10,007 nt of DNA from Verrucomicrobia bacterium TMED56 (GCA_002167265.1 NHDJ01000068.1:1-10007); one strand, 5' to 3'. Counted from the first letter of the stretch, positions 1 through 7,678 are shown. Numbers and translations: made by a program. The notes: a model not told the origin generated them from the letters alone.

Positions 1-2
1 TT

Positions 3-728
3 TTGAAGGGTAAAATACCAAATCATATAGCAATCATCATGGATGGGAATGGTAGATGGGCTCGTGCAAGAAAAAGGCCCCGCTTGTTTGGTCATCGTAA
101 TGGGGTTGAAAATGTACGCAGTGTGGTAAATGCTGCTCGAGAAATTGGGGTGCCTTACATTACACTTTACGCTTTTAGTGCGGAGAACCAAAACCGACCA
201 GAAGAAGAGAAATCTGGACTCATGAAACTACTGGAGGAATTTCTAAAAAGGGAACTGAATGCAATGATGCGAGATGGTATTAAGCTACGTGCCATAGGCG
301 ACCTTAATGGTCTACCCGAGTTTGCCCGCCGTATTGTGTCTGAAACAATTGAAAAAACGAAGGACAATCAGGACTGGAATCTAACGCTGGCCCTCAATTA
401 CGGAAGCAGACAGGAAGTACTCAACGCAGTGAATTCTTTCTCTCAAGCAAGTCAAACTGGTGACCAAAAACTGGAATGGTCAGATTTTGCTCAGTACTTG
501 GAGACTCGCGACCTTCCTGATCCAGATCTTATCATTCGAACTTCAGGAGAATTTAGGCTGAGTAATTTCTTACTTCTTCAGGCAGCCTATGCGGAGATCT
601 TCGTTTCCCCCCTTCATTGGCCCGACTTTGACCGCTCCGCTTTTTTGGATGCGTTGCGAAATTACCTTTCTAGAGAACGTCGGTTTGGAAAGACCAGCGA
701 ACAAATTCTCACTTTTCAATCCACCTGA
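3..728 (+). CDS. uppS: Undecaprenyl diphosphate synthase (cis-prenyltransferase), 5' end uncertain
   Basis: This cytosolic or membrane-associated enzyme condenses isopentenyl diphosphate onto farnesyl diphosphate in cis to give the C55 carrier lipid for peptidoglycan and other envelope polymers. The cis-prenyltransferase signature is near the N-terminus (HIAIIMDGNGRWA, residues 8-20, catalytic Asp14). It is followed by the LFGHRNG element (28-34), ALNYGSRQE (130-138) and the C-terminal IIRTSGE...RLSNF block (177-189), with Glu198 in the AYAE motif as the probable Mg ligand and a terminal ERRFGKT. The frame is open to the left edge. TTG at position 3 could be a start, but family members usually have some more residues before this signature, so the true start may lie outside the window. 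Two usually conserved Trp are replaced (ENQNRP at 61-66; LLLQ at 190-193). It heads the envelope-lipid operon and is followed by cdsA after 17 nt. Confidence 0.95.
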   Translation: MKGKIPNHIAIIMDGNGRWARARKRPRLFGHRNGVENVRSVVNAAREIGVPYITLYAFSAENQNRPEEEKSGLMKLLEEFLKRELNAMMRDGIKLRAIGDLNGLPEFARRIVSETIEKTKDNQDWNLTLALNYGSRQEVLNAVNSFSQASQTGDQKLEWSDFAQYLETRDLPDPDLIIRTSGEFRLSNFLLLQAAYAEIFVSPLHWPDFDRSAFLDALRNYLSRERRFGKTSEQILTFQST

Positions 729-745
729 TTTCCTCAAAAAACCCT

Positions 746-1606
746 ATGATTTTACGCACATTTTCTTCCCTTTTCCTATGGAGTTCAATTGCTGGAATTG
801 TTTACACAATGGATGAAATTGGTGCCATGTGGGTACTCAACTTATGTGCAACGCTTACGCTTTTTGAAATTTATACTATTTTGGGACGTTTGGGATTCGC
901 TGCTAATCGACTATCCGGTTTGCTCACAGGCGGTTGCATGATTCCAATTTCCTACTATTTCCCTGAATACGGAATCGATGTTTTAGCTGTTGGTGCACTT
1001 TTCACCTGTTCCGCCTGTGTTTTATTTCCTCAGGATCAAAGAGGCATGTACATTAAAAGACTAATGCCTACTTTCTTTGGTCTACTATTTGTTCCTTTCC
1101 TGCTGCACTATTTTGTACGAATTTTGGAAACTGATCCGGTCAGCACCAAGGAAGTGAGCATCAGCTTTGGACTGTTCTTTTGCCTCTGGATCGTAATCGT
1201 AGCAAAATTCAGCGACATGGGAGCTCTTCTCGTTGGAAAAGCGATTGGACGCACTAAAATGGCACCATCTATTAGCCCAGGAAAGACAATTGAAGGTCTG
1301 CTGGGTGGTTTCCTTGCCTCTGCTGGAGTGGGTGCTTTAATTCCCTGGTTGATCCAAGAGTACTCGCCCTCCTTTAGTGACCTTTCTGTCTGTTCTTTTA
1401 ACGCACTTGAAGGAGGTCTTTGGGGGTTGCTGATTGCTTTGGCCGCAGTAATTGGTGATTTAATTGCTTCTGTCCTAAAGAGGCTCGCTGGGGTCAAGGA
1501 TTCTGGCGGTGCAATTCCCGGAATCGGAGGTTTACTTGATCTCACGGACAGTCTTATCCTAGCCGCACCCACTGGCTATTTTATTTTGCAGATTATTAAA
1601 CCGTGA
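746..1606 (+). CDS. cdsA: Phosphatidate cytidylyltransferase (CDP-diacylglycerol synthase)
   Basis: This integral membrane enzyme makes CDP-diacylglycerol from phosphatidic acid and CTP, the branch point for phospholipids. At 286 aa it is of normal family length and is very hydrophobic, with about seven or eight predicted membrane segments. The C-terminal half carries the expected motifs: KFSDMGALLVGKAIGRTK (154-171), SPGKTIEGLLGG (177-188) and the signature region SVLKRLAGVKDSG (242-254), followed by IPGIGGLLDLTDS (257-269). Relative to the classical PGHGGxxDRxDS pattern, His is Ile260 and Arg is Leu266, while the acidic residues Asp252, Asp265 and Asp268 remain. The start follows uppS by 17 nt without a clear Shine-Dalgarno. 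Its stop overlaps the GTG start of dxr in a GTGA arrangement, which suggests coupled translation. Confidence 0.95.
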   Translation: MILRTFSSLFLWSSIAGIVYTMDEIGAMWVLNLCATLTLFEIYTILGRLGFAANRLSGLLTGGCMIPISYYFPEYGIDVLAVGALFTCSACVLFPQDQRGMYIKRLMPTFFGLLFVPFLLHYFVRILETDPVSTKEVSISFGLFFCLWIVIVAKFSDMGALLVGKAIGRTKMAPSISPGKTIEGLLGGFLASAGVGALIPWLIQEYSPSFSDLSVCSFNALEGGLWGLLIALAAVIGDLIASVLKRLAGVKDSGGAIPGIGGLLDLTDSLILAAPTGYFILQIIKP

Positions 1607-2757
1607 CCGAACCGAAAAAGATCGTTCTTTTGGGGGCGACCGGTTCTATCGGCGAGAGTACACTCAAAGTTCTCCGTAAGCATTCCGATCGTTTACAACT
1701 AGTAGGAATTTCTGCCCATACCAATGGTCAGAAACTCGCAAATATCGCTCGCGAATTTAAGGTACCCTATGCTTATTTAGCTCCATCTGCTGGCCGTGCG
1801 GAAGGTTTTCCATCTTCAACAAATCTGGATCGCTCTACTGATGGTCTTGTGTCAATGGCTTCTTTACCGGAAGCCGACTTAGTTGTAATCGCTGTAGTCG
1901 GGTCCAGTGGACTCAGTCCCACCCTAGCTTCTCTTGAAGCTGGTAAAGACATAGTTTTAGCCAACAAGGAGTCTCTAGTCCTTGGGGGACACCTCGTTAT
2001 GCAAACCGCAACGCAAAATAAGGTTCGCGTAATACCTGCTGACAGTGAACATAATGCGGTGTTCCAATGCCTTCAGGGAGAAAATCATCGTGATCTCGAT
2101 TCGATTATTCTTACTGCTTCAGGTGGTCCATTTAGGGAATTTCCCTTGGATGAGCTAAGAAATGTCACAGTTCAGCAGGCACTTAATCATCCAAACTGGT
2201 CCATGGGTAACAAGGTGACCATTGATTCTGCAACTATGGCCAACAAAGGTTTGGAACTAATCGAGGCTCATTGGCTGTTCGGTTTAAATCCGAAAAAACT
2301 GGAAGTCGTTATCCATCCATCGAGTATCGTTCATGCTATCGTTCGCTTTGTCGATGGTTGCTGCCTTGCACAACTCAGCCCCCCGTCTATGACCTTTGCA
2401 CTTCAGCACGCCCTTCTTTTCCCTGACCGAGCGGAGGGCGTAAATACATCTCTTGATTTCTCCAACCCTCTTGATTTACAATTCAAACCTCCATCGATGG
2501 AACGTTTTCCTTGCCTAAGGTTGGCCAAAGATTCTCTTATTCATGGCGGATCAGCCCCCCTGGTTTTTAATGCAGCCAATGAGGTTGCAGTTGAATCCTT
2601 TCTCTTGAATCGTATTGGCTTTCTGCAAATCTCTGGCATTATTGAACAAACTTTGTCGAAATTTGACCATCAAACCAAGAATGATCTACAAACCTTACTT
2701 TATCTTGACTCCGAAGCCCGTCGCATCGCGTCGCAATTAATCGGACCAAACTCATGA
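1603..2757 (+). CDS. dxr: 1-deoxy-D-xylulose 5-phosphate reductoisomerase
   Basis: Dxr converts 1-deoxy-D-xylulose 5-phosphate to 2-C-methyl-D-erythritol 4-phosphate using NADPH and a divalent metal, the committed step of the MEP isoprenoid pathway. The NADPH-binding GATGSIGEST lies at residues 11-20. ANKESLVLGG (120-129) and the metal-ligand segment ADSEH (146-150, Asp147 and Glu149) follow. Further on are ASGGPFREF (172-180), HPNWSMGNKVTIDSATM (196-212), the third metal ligand Glu218 in NKGLE, and the C-terminal NAANEVAV (323-330). The 384-aa length is typical and all catalytic residues appear present. The segment AQLSPPSM (256-263) replaces the AQLGxPDM of proteobacterial enzymes, which I take as a lineage variant. 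GTG is the start because it sits in the 4-nt overlap with cdsA; the stop overlaps the rseP ATG in an ATGA. Confidence 0.97.
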   Translation: MTEPKKIVLLGATGSIGESTLKVLRKHSDRLQLVGISAHTNGQKLANIAREFKVPYAYLAPSAGRAEGFPSSTNLDRSTDGLVSMASLPEADLVVIAVVGSSGLSPTLASLEAGKDIVLANKESLVLGGHLVMQTATQNKVRVIPADSEHNAVFQCLQGENHRDLDSIILTASGGPFREFPLDELRNVTVQQALNHPNWSMGNKVTIDSATMANKGLELIEAHWLFGLNPKKLEVVIHPSSIVHAIVRFVDGCCLAQLSPPSMTFALQHALLFPDRAEGVNTSLDFSNPLDLQFKPPSMERFPCLRLAKDSLIHGGSAPLVFNAANEVAVESFLLNRIGFLQISGIIEQTLSKFDHQTKNDLQTLLYLDSEARRIASQLIGPNS

Positions 2758-4256
2758 GCATTCTTTACGATTTTGCCTTCATTTTTGTAGCCCTATTTGC
2801 CTTAGGGTTTACTATTTTTATACACGAACTTGGACACTTTCTTGCTGCCCGTCAGCGGGGTTTAATTATTCTTCGCTTCTCAATCGGGTTTGGACCCAAA
2901 CTTTTTGGTTGGACCCGGAATGGAGTGGAGTACAGATTGTCCGCGATCCCTTTCGGTGGGTATGTTGCCCTTCCCCAATTGGCTGATACGGGAAGACTCG
3001 AAGGACAGAAGGAAGTCGATTCAGGCTCCATCCAGAGGGATCAGGGGAAAAACTTCAAGTGGGATGATTTTGACGATGAAGATCAAGACACAGACGGCGA
3101 CGAACAGTCTAATCCCAAGTCTCTGCCCAAAATTTCTTACACTGACAAAATGCTCGTATCCGTAATGGGTGCTGTTTTCAACATGATTTTGGCATTTGCC
3201 CTGTCCTCAGTCCTTTACTTCTTTGGCTACGATGTTTCCGATGGTCAGCTGACCACCAAGGTCGGTTATGTTGCGGACACTGTTGAACGCTGGAATCCAG
3301 AAATAAAACCTCCTAAAGCTGAAACGGTTAGCGGCCCAGCCAAAAAGGCGGGTTTGTTGCCGGGAGATGAAATTTTGCTGGTTGATGGTGCCTCTATCGA
3401 AAACTTCATGGATATTCAGAACAGAATTGTTACTGGGAAAAAACAAACCGAACAAGAAACACCACTTGTGTTCCTAAAGATTCTGCGAGATGGACAGGAG
3501 CGTGAAATCGAGGTTCATCCTGTTTTATTCGGTCCTGAAGAAATGAGAATTATAGGTATTGGACCCAAACAAACCTTTTTCATTGGCGAATTGAACTCGT
3601 CCATGCCCGGACAAAAAATTGGGCTAGAAGTCGGGGACCAGCCTATCGCAATTGACGGTCAGACCATTCATTCTTTTTACCAAGTAGTCGATTATCTCAG
3701 CCAAACCGATAACAATCAGTCGATTGCGTTCACCGTCCGCAAAGGCGGGGAAAAGGGCCCTGAAAAAACCTATAATATTATCCCGGTAAAAAAAGAAAAT
3801 GCAGATGGCAAAAGTTTTACATCAAGGAAATTGATTGGTTTTACCCCAAAATTCAAGACTGTTACAACTTATCCCAATCCTCTCACTCTTATTATCCGCC
3901 GGGTTAAGGATATGTATCTAACTCTAAGCGGGTTGGTCAGTCCGCAATCAGATGTAAAGTTACGGAATATGAGTGGTCCGGTCGGTATCGTTAATCATCT
4001 CAGTTTGTTTGCCAAAATTGGATTCAAGAAACTTTTGTGGTTTGTCGTCTTCATCAATGTAAACCTTGCAATTCTTAATCTTCTTCCTATTCCTGTGTTG
4101 GACGGAGGTCACATGATGTTTGCCACCATTGAAAAAGTTAGGGGTAAGCCACTTCCCATAGCATTTTTGGAGCGTGCTCAAATGCTCTTTGTCGTTCTTC
4201 TCTTCTCCTTCATGCTATACGTTACCTTCTTTGACGTGCAGCGAATCTTTCCTTAA
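2754..4256 (+). CDS. rseP: RIP metalloprotease RseP (site-2 protease family)
   Basis: This inner-membrane zinc protease cuts transmembrane substrates such as anti-sigma factors and leftover signal peptides. The zinc-binding HELGH is at residues 24-28 inside the first membrane segment (about 8-30), and the third ligand motif LDG is at 449-451 within NLLPIPVLDGGH. Other membrane segments are at about 133-156, 424-446 and 474-493. Two PDZ domains lie between them: the first around 165-260 (KAGLLPGDEILLVDG, 198-212) and the second around 270-345 (GLEVGDQPIAIDGQ, 290-303). At 500 aa it is longer than the roughly 450 aa of E. coli RseP. Part of the excess is an acidic stretch at 104-117 (DDFDDEDQDTDGDE) in the loop after membrane segment 1, predicted cytoplasmic. 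It overlaps dxr by 4 nt; ispG follows 13 nt after its stop. Confidence 0.95.
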   Translation: MSILYDFAFIFVALFALGFTIFIHELGHFLAARQRGLIILRFSIGFGPKLFGWTRNGVEYRLSAIPFGGYVALPQLADTGRLEGQKEVDSGSIQRDQGKNFKWDDFDDEDQDTDGDEQSNPKSLPKISYTDKMLVSVMGAVFNMILAFALSSVLYFFGYDVSDGQLTTKVGYVADTVERWNPEIKPPKAETVSGPAKKAGLLPGDEILLVDGASIENFMDIQNRIVTGKKQTEQETPLVFLKILRDGQEREIEVHPVLFGPEEMRIIGIGPKQTFFIGELNSSMPGQKIGLEVGDQPIAIDGQTIHSFYQVVDYLSQTDNNQSIAFTVRKGGEKGPEKTYNIIPVKKENADGKSFTSRKLIGFTPKFKTVTTYPNPLTLIIRRVKDMYLTLSGLVSPQSDVKLRNMSGPVGIVNHLSLFAKIGFKKLLWFVVFINVNLAILNLLPIPVLDGGHMMFATIEKVRGKPLPIAFLERAQMLFVVLLFSFMLYVTFFDVQRIFP

Positions 4257-4269
4257 TCGTATTTCGGGT

Positions 4270-6291
4270 ATGGCGACTCCCTACTGCCCCTCGCGCTTTC
4301 AATCAATTCGCAGGGAATCCCGAATGGTCGGGGTAGGTTCTGTTGCCGTAGGTGGAAATAATCCAGTCAGGATCCAGTCTATGACTACTACCGATACACT
4401 CGATGTAGAGGCTACTGCCCGCCAGACTATTGAGTTGGCCGAAGCAGGTTGTGAAATCGTCCGGATTACCGCTCCTAATGTGCGAGCCGCTCAAGCACTT
4501 GGTCATATCGCTTCTGAGATTAGAAAAGCAAAAGTAGATGTCCCCTTGGTTGCCGATATTCATTTCATGCCCAATGCTGCCATGGAAGCTGCCAAACATG
4601 TGGAAAAAGTCAGAATCAACCCTGGTAACTACGCTGACAGGAAGAAATTTCAAGTTAGGGAGTACACTGATATCCAGTATGAGGAAGAATTAGACCGCTT
4701 GCATAAAGAATTTTCTCCTCTCGTGCTTCGATGCAAACAACTCGGTCGTTCCATGCGAATAGGAACTAATCATGGCTCTCTCTCTGACAGAATCCTTAAC
4801 CGCTTTGGTGATACTCCACGTGGCATGGCTGAATCTGCCCTTGAATTTATTCGAATCGCTGAGTCGCTCAGTTATCAGGATATCATTCTCTCCATGAAGT
4901 CGAGTAACCCAAAGATTATGATCGAAGCTTACCGGTTAGTTGTTTCCCTCATGAATGAGGAAAAAATGAACTACCCTCTACACCTTGGAGTCACTGAAGC
5001 TGGAGATGGGGAAGATGCCCGCATAAAGAGTGCCATCGGAATTGGCTCTCTGCTGCTCGACGGATTGGGTGATACCATCCGCGTTTCCCTTACAGAGGAC
5101 CCTCTGGCGGAAATTCCTGTTGCTAAGGACCTCGCACTCAGGGCAAAGCATTGGTGGTCAAATTCTTTACCCACCCAGCATATACATCTTAAGGAATCCG
5201 TAGATCCTTTCAGCTTCACACGCCGTGTATGCTCGAATCTTAAACTTGGCCATCCCCATCTTCAAATTGGTGACAAACATCCCCCTTCTGTTTTTGTTTC
5301 AACGCATTTCTCCCCCCAAGATACAGCGGAAATCATCAAGGAAATTGCCCAAGTCCAAACCCGGTCCAGGGATGCTCCCATCGAAGGACTGATTCTCCAT
5401 ATCCGAAATTCATGCGAATTCACCGCTCTTCAAACCCTCGCTAATTCTCTGATTGGTGCGATCCCTCTGATCATCGTTGAAGATCAAAGAAAAACAGATG
5501 ACGAACTACCTCGATTTCAATCTGAAGGCGTCCCCATTGCCTGGCATCCTTCATCCTCGTTTGAGGATGAAGCCTCCCTTGCCCGCTTCCTTGCTCTCTG
5601 CGATCAGGCGGGGCACTATCCAGTCGTTTCGCTCACGGGAGAAATGATCAGTGATGCTACCGTCTCCCTGCTTTCATACTCTCCAAAGCCTCCGATTATC
5701 ACCCTGTCCCCTTGTAAAAAGTACCATGCAGTTGCAGGATACCGTCTCCTTGCCGCTTCTCTTGCCAGGAATGAACTTTCATTACCCATTTGGATTCGTA
5801 ACCGTGAAAAAGACCGTCTCTTTCCAAAATCTGATATATTCTCGGCCAGACTACTCGATAGCTCCGTTCTATCGGGTACACTTCTTTGCGATGGTCTAGG
5901 TGATCTTATTTCAGTCGAAAACTTAGGTTCTCTCGACCGTAACCGTGGCTTCGCCTACAACTTATTGCAAGGTGCACGGGCCCGAATATCAAAAACTGAG
6001 TTTGTGGCTTGCCCAAGTTGCGGTCGTACACTCTTTGACCTTCAAAGTACCACTCAAAAAGTCAAAGAAGCGACCGGACATCTTAAAGGCTCAACCATTG
6101 CCGTTATGGGTTGCATAGTCAATGGACCCGGCGAAATGGCTGATGCGGACTTTGGCTATGTCGGATCGGGGCCCGGGAAAATCGATCTCTATGTCGGGAA
6201 AAATCGTGTTAAATCTTCCATTCCTGAAAATGATGCGGTTGACCGATTGATCGATCTCATACAAGAAGAAGGTAAATGGATCGATCCGTAA
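4270..6291 (+). CDS. ispG: 4-hydroxy-3-methylbut-2-en-1-yl diphosphate synthase, long (insertion-domain) form
   Basis: IspG is an Fe-S enzyme that reduces methylerythritol cyclodiphosphate to HMBPP late in the MEP pathway. The N-terminal TIM barrel (about 10-300) contains VAVGGNNPVRIQSMTTTDT (25-43), GCEIVRITAPN (60-70) and PLVADIHFMP (92-101). Residues about 300-565 form an extra domain that the short proteobacterial enzyme lacks; this 673-aa architecture is known from Chlamydiae, Bacteroidetes, plants and relatives. The C-terminal cluster domain has CPSCGR (Cys581, Cys584), GCIVNGPGE (Cys615) and Glu622, the expected three-Cys-plus-Glu 4Fe-4S ligand set. The frame is open further upstream, to 4174 inside rseP, but the family N-terminus fits ATG at 4270, 13 nt after the rseP stop. 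No clear Shine-Dalgarno is visible. Its end overlaps the next gene by 16 nt. Confidence 0.95.
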   Translation: MATPYCPSRFQSIRRESRMVGVGSVAVGGNNPVRIQSMTTTDTLDVEATARQTIELAEAGCEIVRITAPNVRAAQALGHIASEIRKAKVDVPLVADIHFMPNAAMEAAKHVEKVRINPGNYADRKKFQVREYTDIQYEEELDRLHKEFSPLVLRCKQLGRSMRIGTNHGSLSDRILNRFGDTPRGMAESALEFIRIAESLSYQDIILSMKSSNPKIMIEAYRLVVSLMNEEKMNYPLHLGVTEAGDGEDARIKSAIGIGSLLLDGLGDTIRVSLTEDPLAEIPVAKDLALRAKHWWSNSLPTQHIHLKESVDPFSFTRRVCSNLKLGHPHLQIGDKHPPSVFVSTHFSPQDTAEIIKEIAQVQTRSRDAPIEGLILHIRNSCEFTALQTLANSLIGAIPLIIVEDQRKTDDELPRFQSEGVPIAWHPSSSFEDEASLARFLALCDQAGHYPVVSLTGEMISDATVSLLSYSPKPPIITLSPCKKYHAVAGYRLLAASLARNELSLPIWIRNREKDRLFPKSDIFSARLLDSSVLSGTLLCDGLGDLISVENLGSLDRNRGFAYNLLQGARARISKTEFVACPSCGRTLFDLQSTTQKVKEATGHLKGSTIAVMGCIVNGPGEMADADFGYVGSGPGKIDLYVGKNRVKSSIPENDAVDRLIDLIQEEGKWIDP

Positions 6292-7121
6292 ATAATAAAA
6301 TTCCCGATATCTCCAGTGCTGACTTTGAACTGCAAGAACGAATTCTGGCTGGCCATACTGCAGTGCTTGGACAAATCAACTATTTCCGCGAAAACTTTGG
6401 AACTGCACCAAGCCGATGGAAAGGTGATGGTACAAGAGTCACTGTAGTGGATGAAACTATTTCAAAAGAATTATTTACCGAATTAGCCCAACTGTTTCCC
6501 TCTGATGACTTTTGTTCAGAAGAATCTTCAGAAACTCCTGAACCTCTTTTGCTCAATAGCGAATTCGCTTGGGTACTTGACCCAGTAGACGGAACTAACA
6601 ATTACGCAGTTGGTGTACCTGAGTGCGGCATCTCTTTGGGTCTCTTACATCACGGGATGCCCGTGTACGGATTTATTTACGATTATGGTCGGGATAATTT
6701 GCTTCAGGGAGGCAAGGAATTCGGATCCATAGAGGGAACGATTCCCGTTCGGGCAACCACAGATCTAGTCAACGAAAAGCTCACCTTCTGCATGCACTTT
6801 CCTATCCCAACAGCTAAACTGGATGCTCTTCGCGAAGCCTTGCAAGTCTGGCGGATAAGATGCCCTGGATCTGCTGCCATCGGTCTATCGAATGTCGCAA
6901 CAGGGAGACTGGATGGTTGCCTTGAATTCCGTTCTAAACCCTGGGATTGCGCGGCAGGTTATCCAATTTGCGAGGGAGCTGGGGCCACTTTTGAATTTCT
7001 CCAAGAGCCAGTCTTCCCATTAAAGCAATTCAGCCCTTCCATGGGAGCCTGCCCATTCCGCGTTGGATCTGCACTCTTTCAACATGAAGTCTGCAAAGTA
7101 TTAGGAATCAACCAAAGCTGA
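6276..7121 (+). CDS. Inositol monophosphatase family phosphatase (possibly histidinol-phosphatase)
   Basis: A Mg-dependent sugar or histidinol phosphate phosphatase of the FIG/IMPase superfamily, cytosolic, 281 aa. All core motifs are present in order. KGDGTRVTVVDETI (49-62) corresponds to the substrate-loop K-x-D-G-x-x-V-T-x-x-D. SEE (81-83) is the GEE position. DPVDGTNNY (102-110) supplies metal ligands Asp102 and Asp105, and PWDCAAG (222-228) supplies Asp224. The family covers inositol-1-phosphatase, HisN-type histidinol-phosphatase and CysQ-like enzymes, which cannot be separated from motifs alone. No other histidine gene is nearby to favour HisN. The ATG overlaps the end of ispG by 16 nt, and GAAGAAGG at 6265-6272 just upstream is the best ribosome-binding site in the operon. 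It appears to be the last gene, since the next element is a tRNA with its own promoter. Confidence 0.9.
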   Translation: MDRSVNNKIPDISSADFELQERILAGHTAVLGQINYFRENFGTAPSRWKGDGTRVTVVDETISKELFTELAQLFPSDDFCSEESSETPEPLLLNSEFAWVLDPVDGTNNYAVGVPECGISLGLLHHGMPVYGFIYDYGRDNLLQGGKEFGSIEGTIPVRATTDLVNEKLTFCMHFPIPTAKLDALREALQVWRIRCPGSAAIGLSNVATGRLDGCLEFRSKPWDCAAGYPICEGAGATFEFLQEPVFPLKQFSPSMGACPFRVGSALFQHEVCKVLGINQS

Positions 7122-7133
7122 CTTGAAATCACC

Positions 7134-7163
7134 TTGACGGCTGAACTGATCTCAGCTTATAAA
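7134..7163 (+). promoter_or_regulatory. Sigma70-like promoter of tRNA-Gly
   Basis: A -35 box TTGACG (7134-7139, five of six consensus bases) and a -10 box TATAAA (7158-7163, five of six) are separated by 18 nt; reading the -10 as TTATAA at 7157 gives 17 nt. The predicted start point at about 7169-7171 leaves only about 3-5 nt before the mature tRNA 5' end at 7174. The position directly in front of a tRNA gene makes a chance match unlikely. Confidence 0.75.
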
Positions 7164-7173
7164 AGTTTCTGAT

Positions 7174-7247
7174 GCGGGCATAGTTTAGGGGTAAAACCCC
7201 AGCCTTCCAAGCTGGTGTCCTCGGTTCGATTCCGAGTGCCCGCACCA
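7174..7247 (+). tRNA. tRNA-Gly, anticodon TCC
   Basis: A full cloverleaf can be folded by eye. The acceptor stem GCGGGCA (7174-7180) pairs all seven bases with TGCCCGC (7237-7243). The D stem is GTTT/AAAC (7183-7186 and 7194-7197) around a loop with the GG pair. The anticodon stem CCAGC/GCTGG (7199-7203 and 7211-7215) encloses the loop CTTCCAA, so the anticodon is TCC at 7206-7208, reading GGA and GGG. A 4-nt variable loop follows, then the T stem CTCGG/CCGAG (7220-7224 and 7232-7236) with loop TTCGATT. The discriminator base is A7244 and the CCA end is encoded (7245-7247). Seven T at 7248-7254 follow at once and probably help end transcription. Confidence 0.98.
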
Positions 7248-7252
7248 TTTTT

Positions 7253-7678
7253 TTATATATCTCTCTTTTTTAAGAAAGGGTTTTTTTTCTTCAAATGAAG
7301 TGTTCGTAATATTGTCTTTCCTTCAAGGCGAGCTGTCATTGAAGCAAGCACTAAGCCTTCCTTTTCTGATTTAAGTTTCAATCGTACCCGATATTCCGGA
7401 AATTTGAAGGTTGCCCAGACATCGTCTTCGTAAAATCCCCCAACCCGCTCAACTAGCCATTCGCCATGCACAGATTCTTCATAAAGACCGTCGAGCTGGG
7501 CATCCCCATTTTTTTTAAGTTCTAAAGTTATACGATTTACACCATCTTCCATCTCAATATTACCATCATAGATTCCTTGGTGTTGAATAGAATCGCTGCA
7601 CGATGACAAGATGAATGAAAACAAAGCAATGGAAGTCAAAGAATTTACTTTCATCTTTTCAATGGATGTTCTTATCAT
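7253..7678 (-). CDS. Predicted small lipoprotein of unknown function
   Basis: The product has a lipoprotein signal peptide: a charged start, a hydrophobic stretch VNSLTSIALFSFIL (11-24) and the lipobox LSSC (24-27), with Cys27 as the acylation site and Ser after it, which favours outer-membrane sorting. The mature part, about 115 aa, alternates polar and hydrophobic residues (for example ITLELKKNGDAQLDGLY, 49-65), suggesting a small beta barrel or sandwich. A distant likeness to NlpE-like domains is possible but the CxxC of NlpE is absent. I do not recognise the family. ATG at 7678 overlaps the stop of the upstream cyclase remnant as ATGA, so coupling is possible. The internal ATG at 7654 would give a more compact signal peptide (Cys19); neither has a good Shine-Dalgarno. 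The C-terminus is Lys-rich (LKKKNPFLKK), and the gene runs toward tRNA-Gly, leaving 5 nt between their ends. Confidence 0.65.
   Translation of the reverse strand: MIRTSIEKMKVNSLTSIALFSFILSSCSDSIQHQGIYDGNIEMEDGVNRITLELKKNGDAQLDGLYEESVHGEWLVERVGGFYEDDVWATFKFPEYRVRLKLKSEKEGLVLASMTARLEGKTILRTLHLKKKNPFLKKRDI

Noticed and set aside
1108..1572. 154-codon antisense frame inside cdsA
   Set aside because: It lies wholly opposite a well-supported gene, has a Pro/Ser/Arg-rich shadow composition and no recognisable motif or ribosome-binding site.
3081..3098. DxDxDG in the RseP acidic loop as an EF-hand-like calcium site
   Set aside because: The position 12 ligand of an EF-hand loop would be Pro121, and the run is low-complexity acidic, so a specific calcium loop is not supported.
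4174..4269. Upstream in-frame extension of ispG by 32 codons, overlapping the end of rseP
   Set aside because: It would read through the rseP C-terminal membrane segment in another frame, and the extra residues do not resemble an IspG N-terminus. ATG at 4270 fits the family.
7140..7156. GCTGA/TCAGC hairpin after the phosphatase gene as a terminator of the operon
   Set aside because: The stem is only 5 bp and no T-run follows; it falls inside the tRNA promoter spacer.
7281..7288. Eight-base homopolymer in the lipoprotein gene as a programmed slippage site
   Set aside because: It falls in the last codons encoding a Lys-rich tail, and a similar run exists at about 7508-7515. There is no alternative frame worth reaching.
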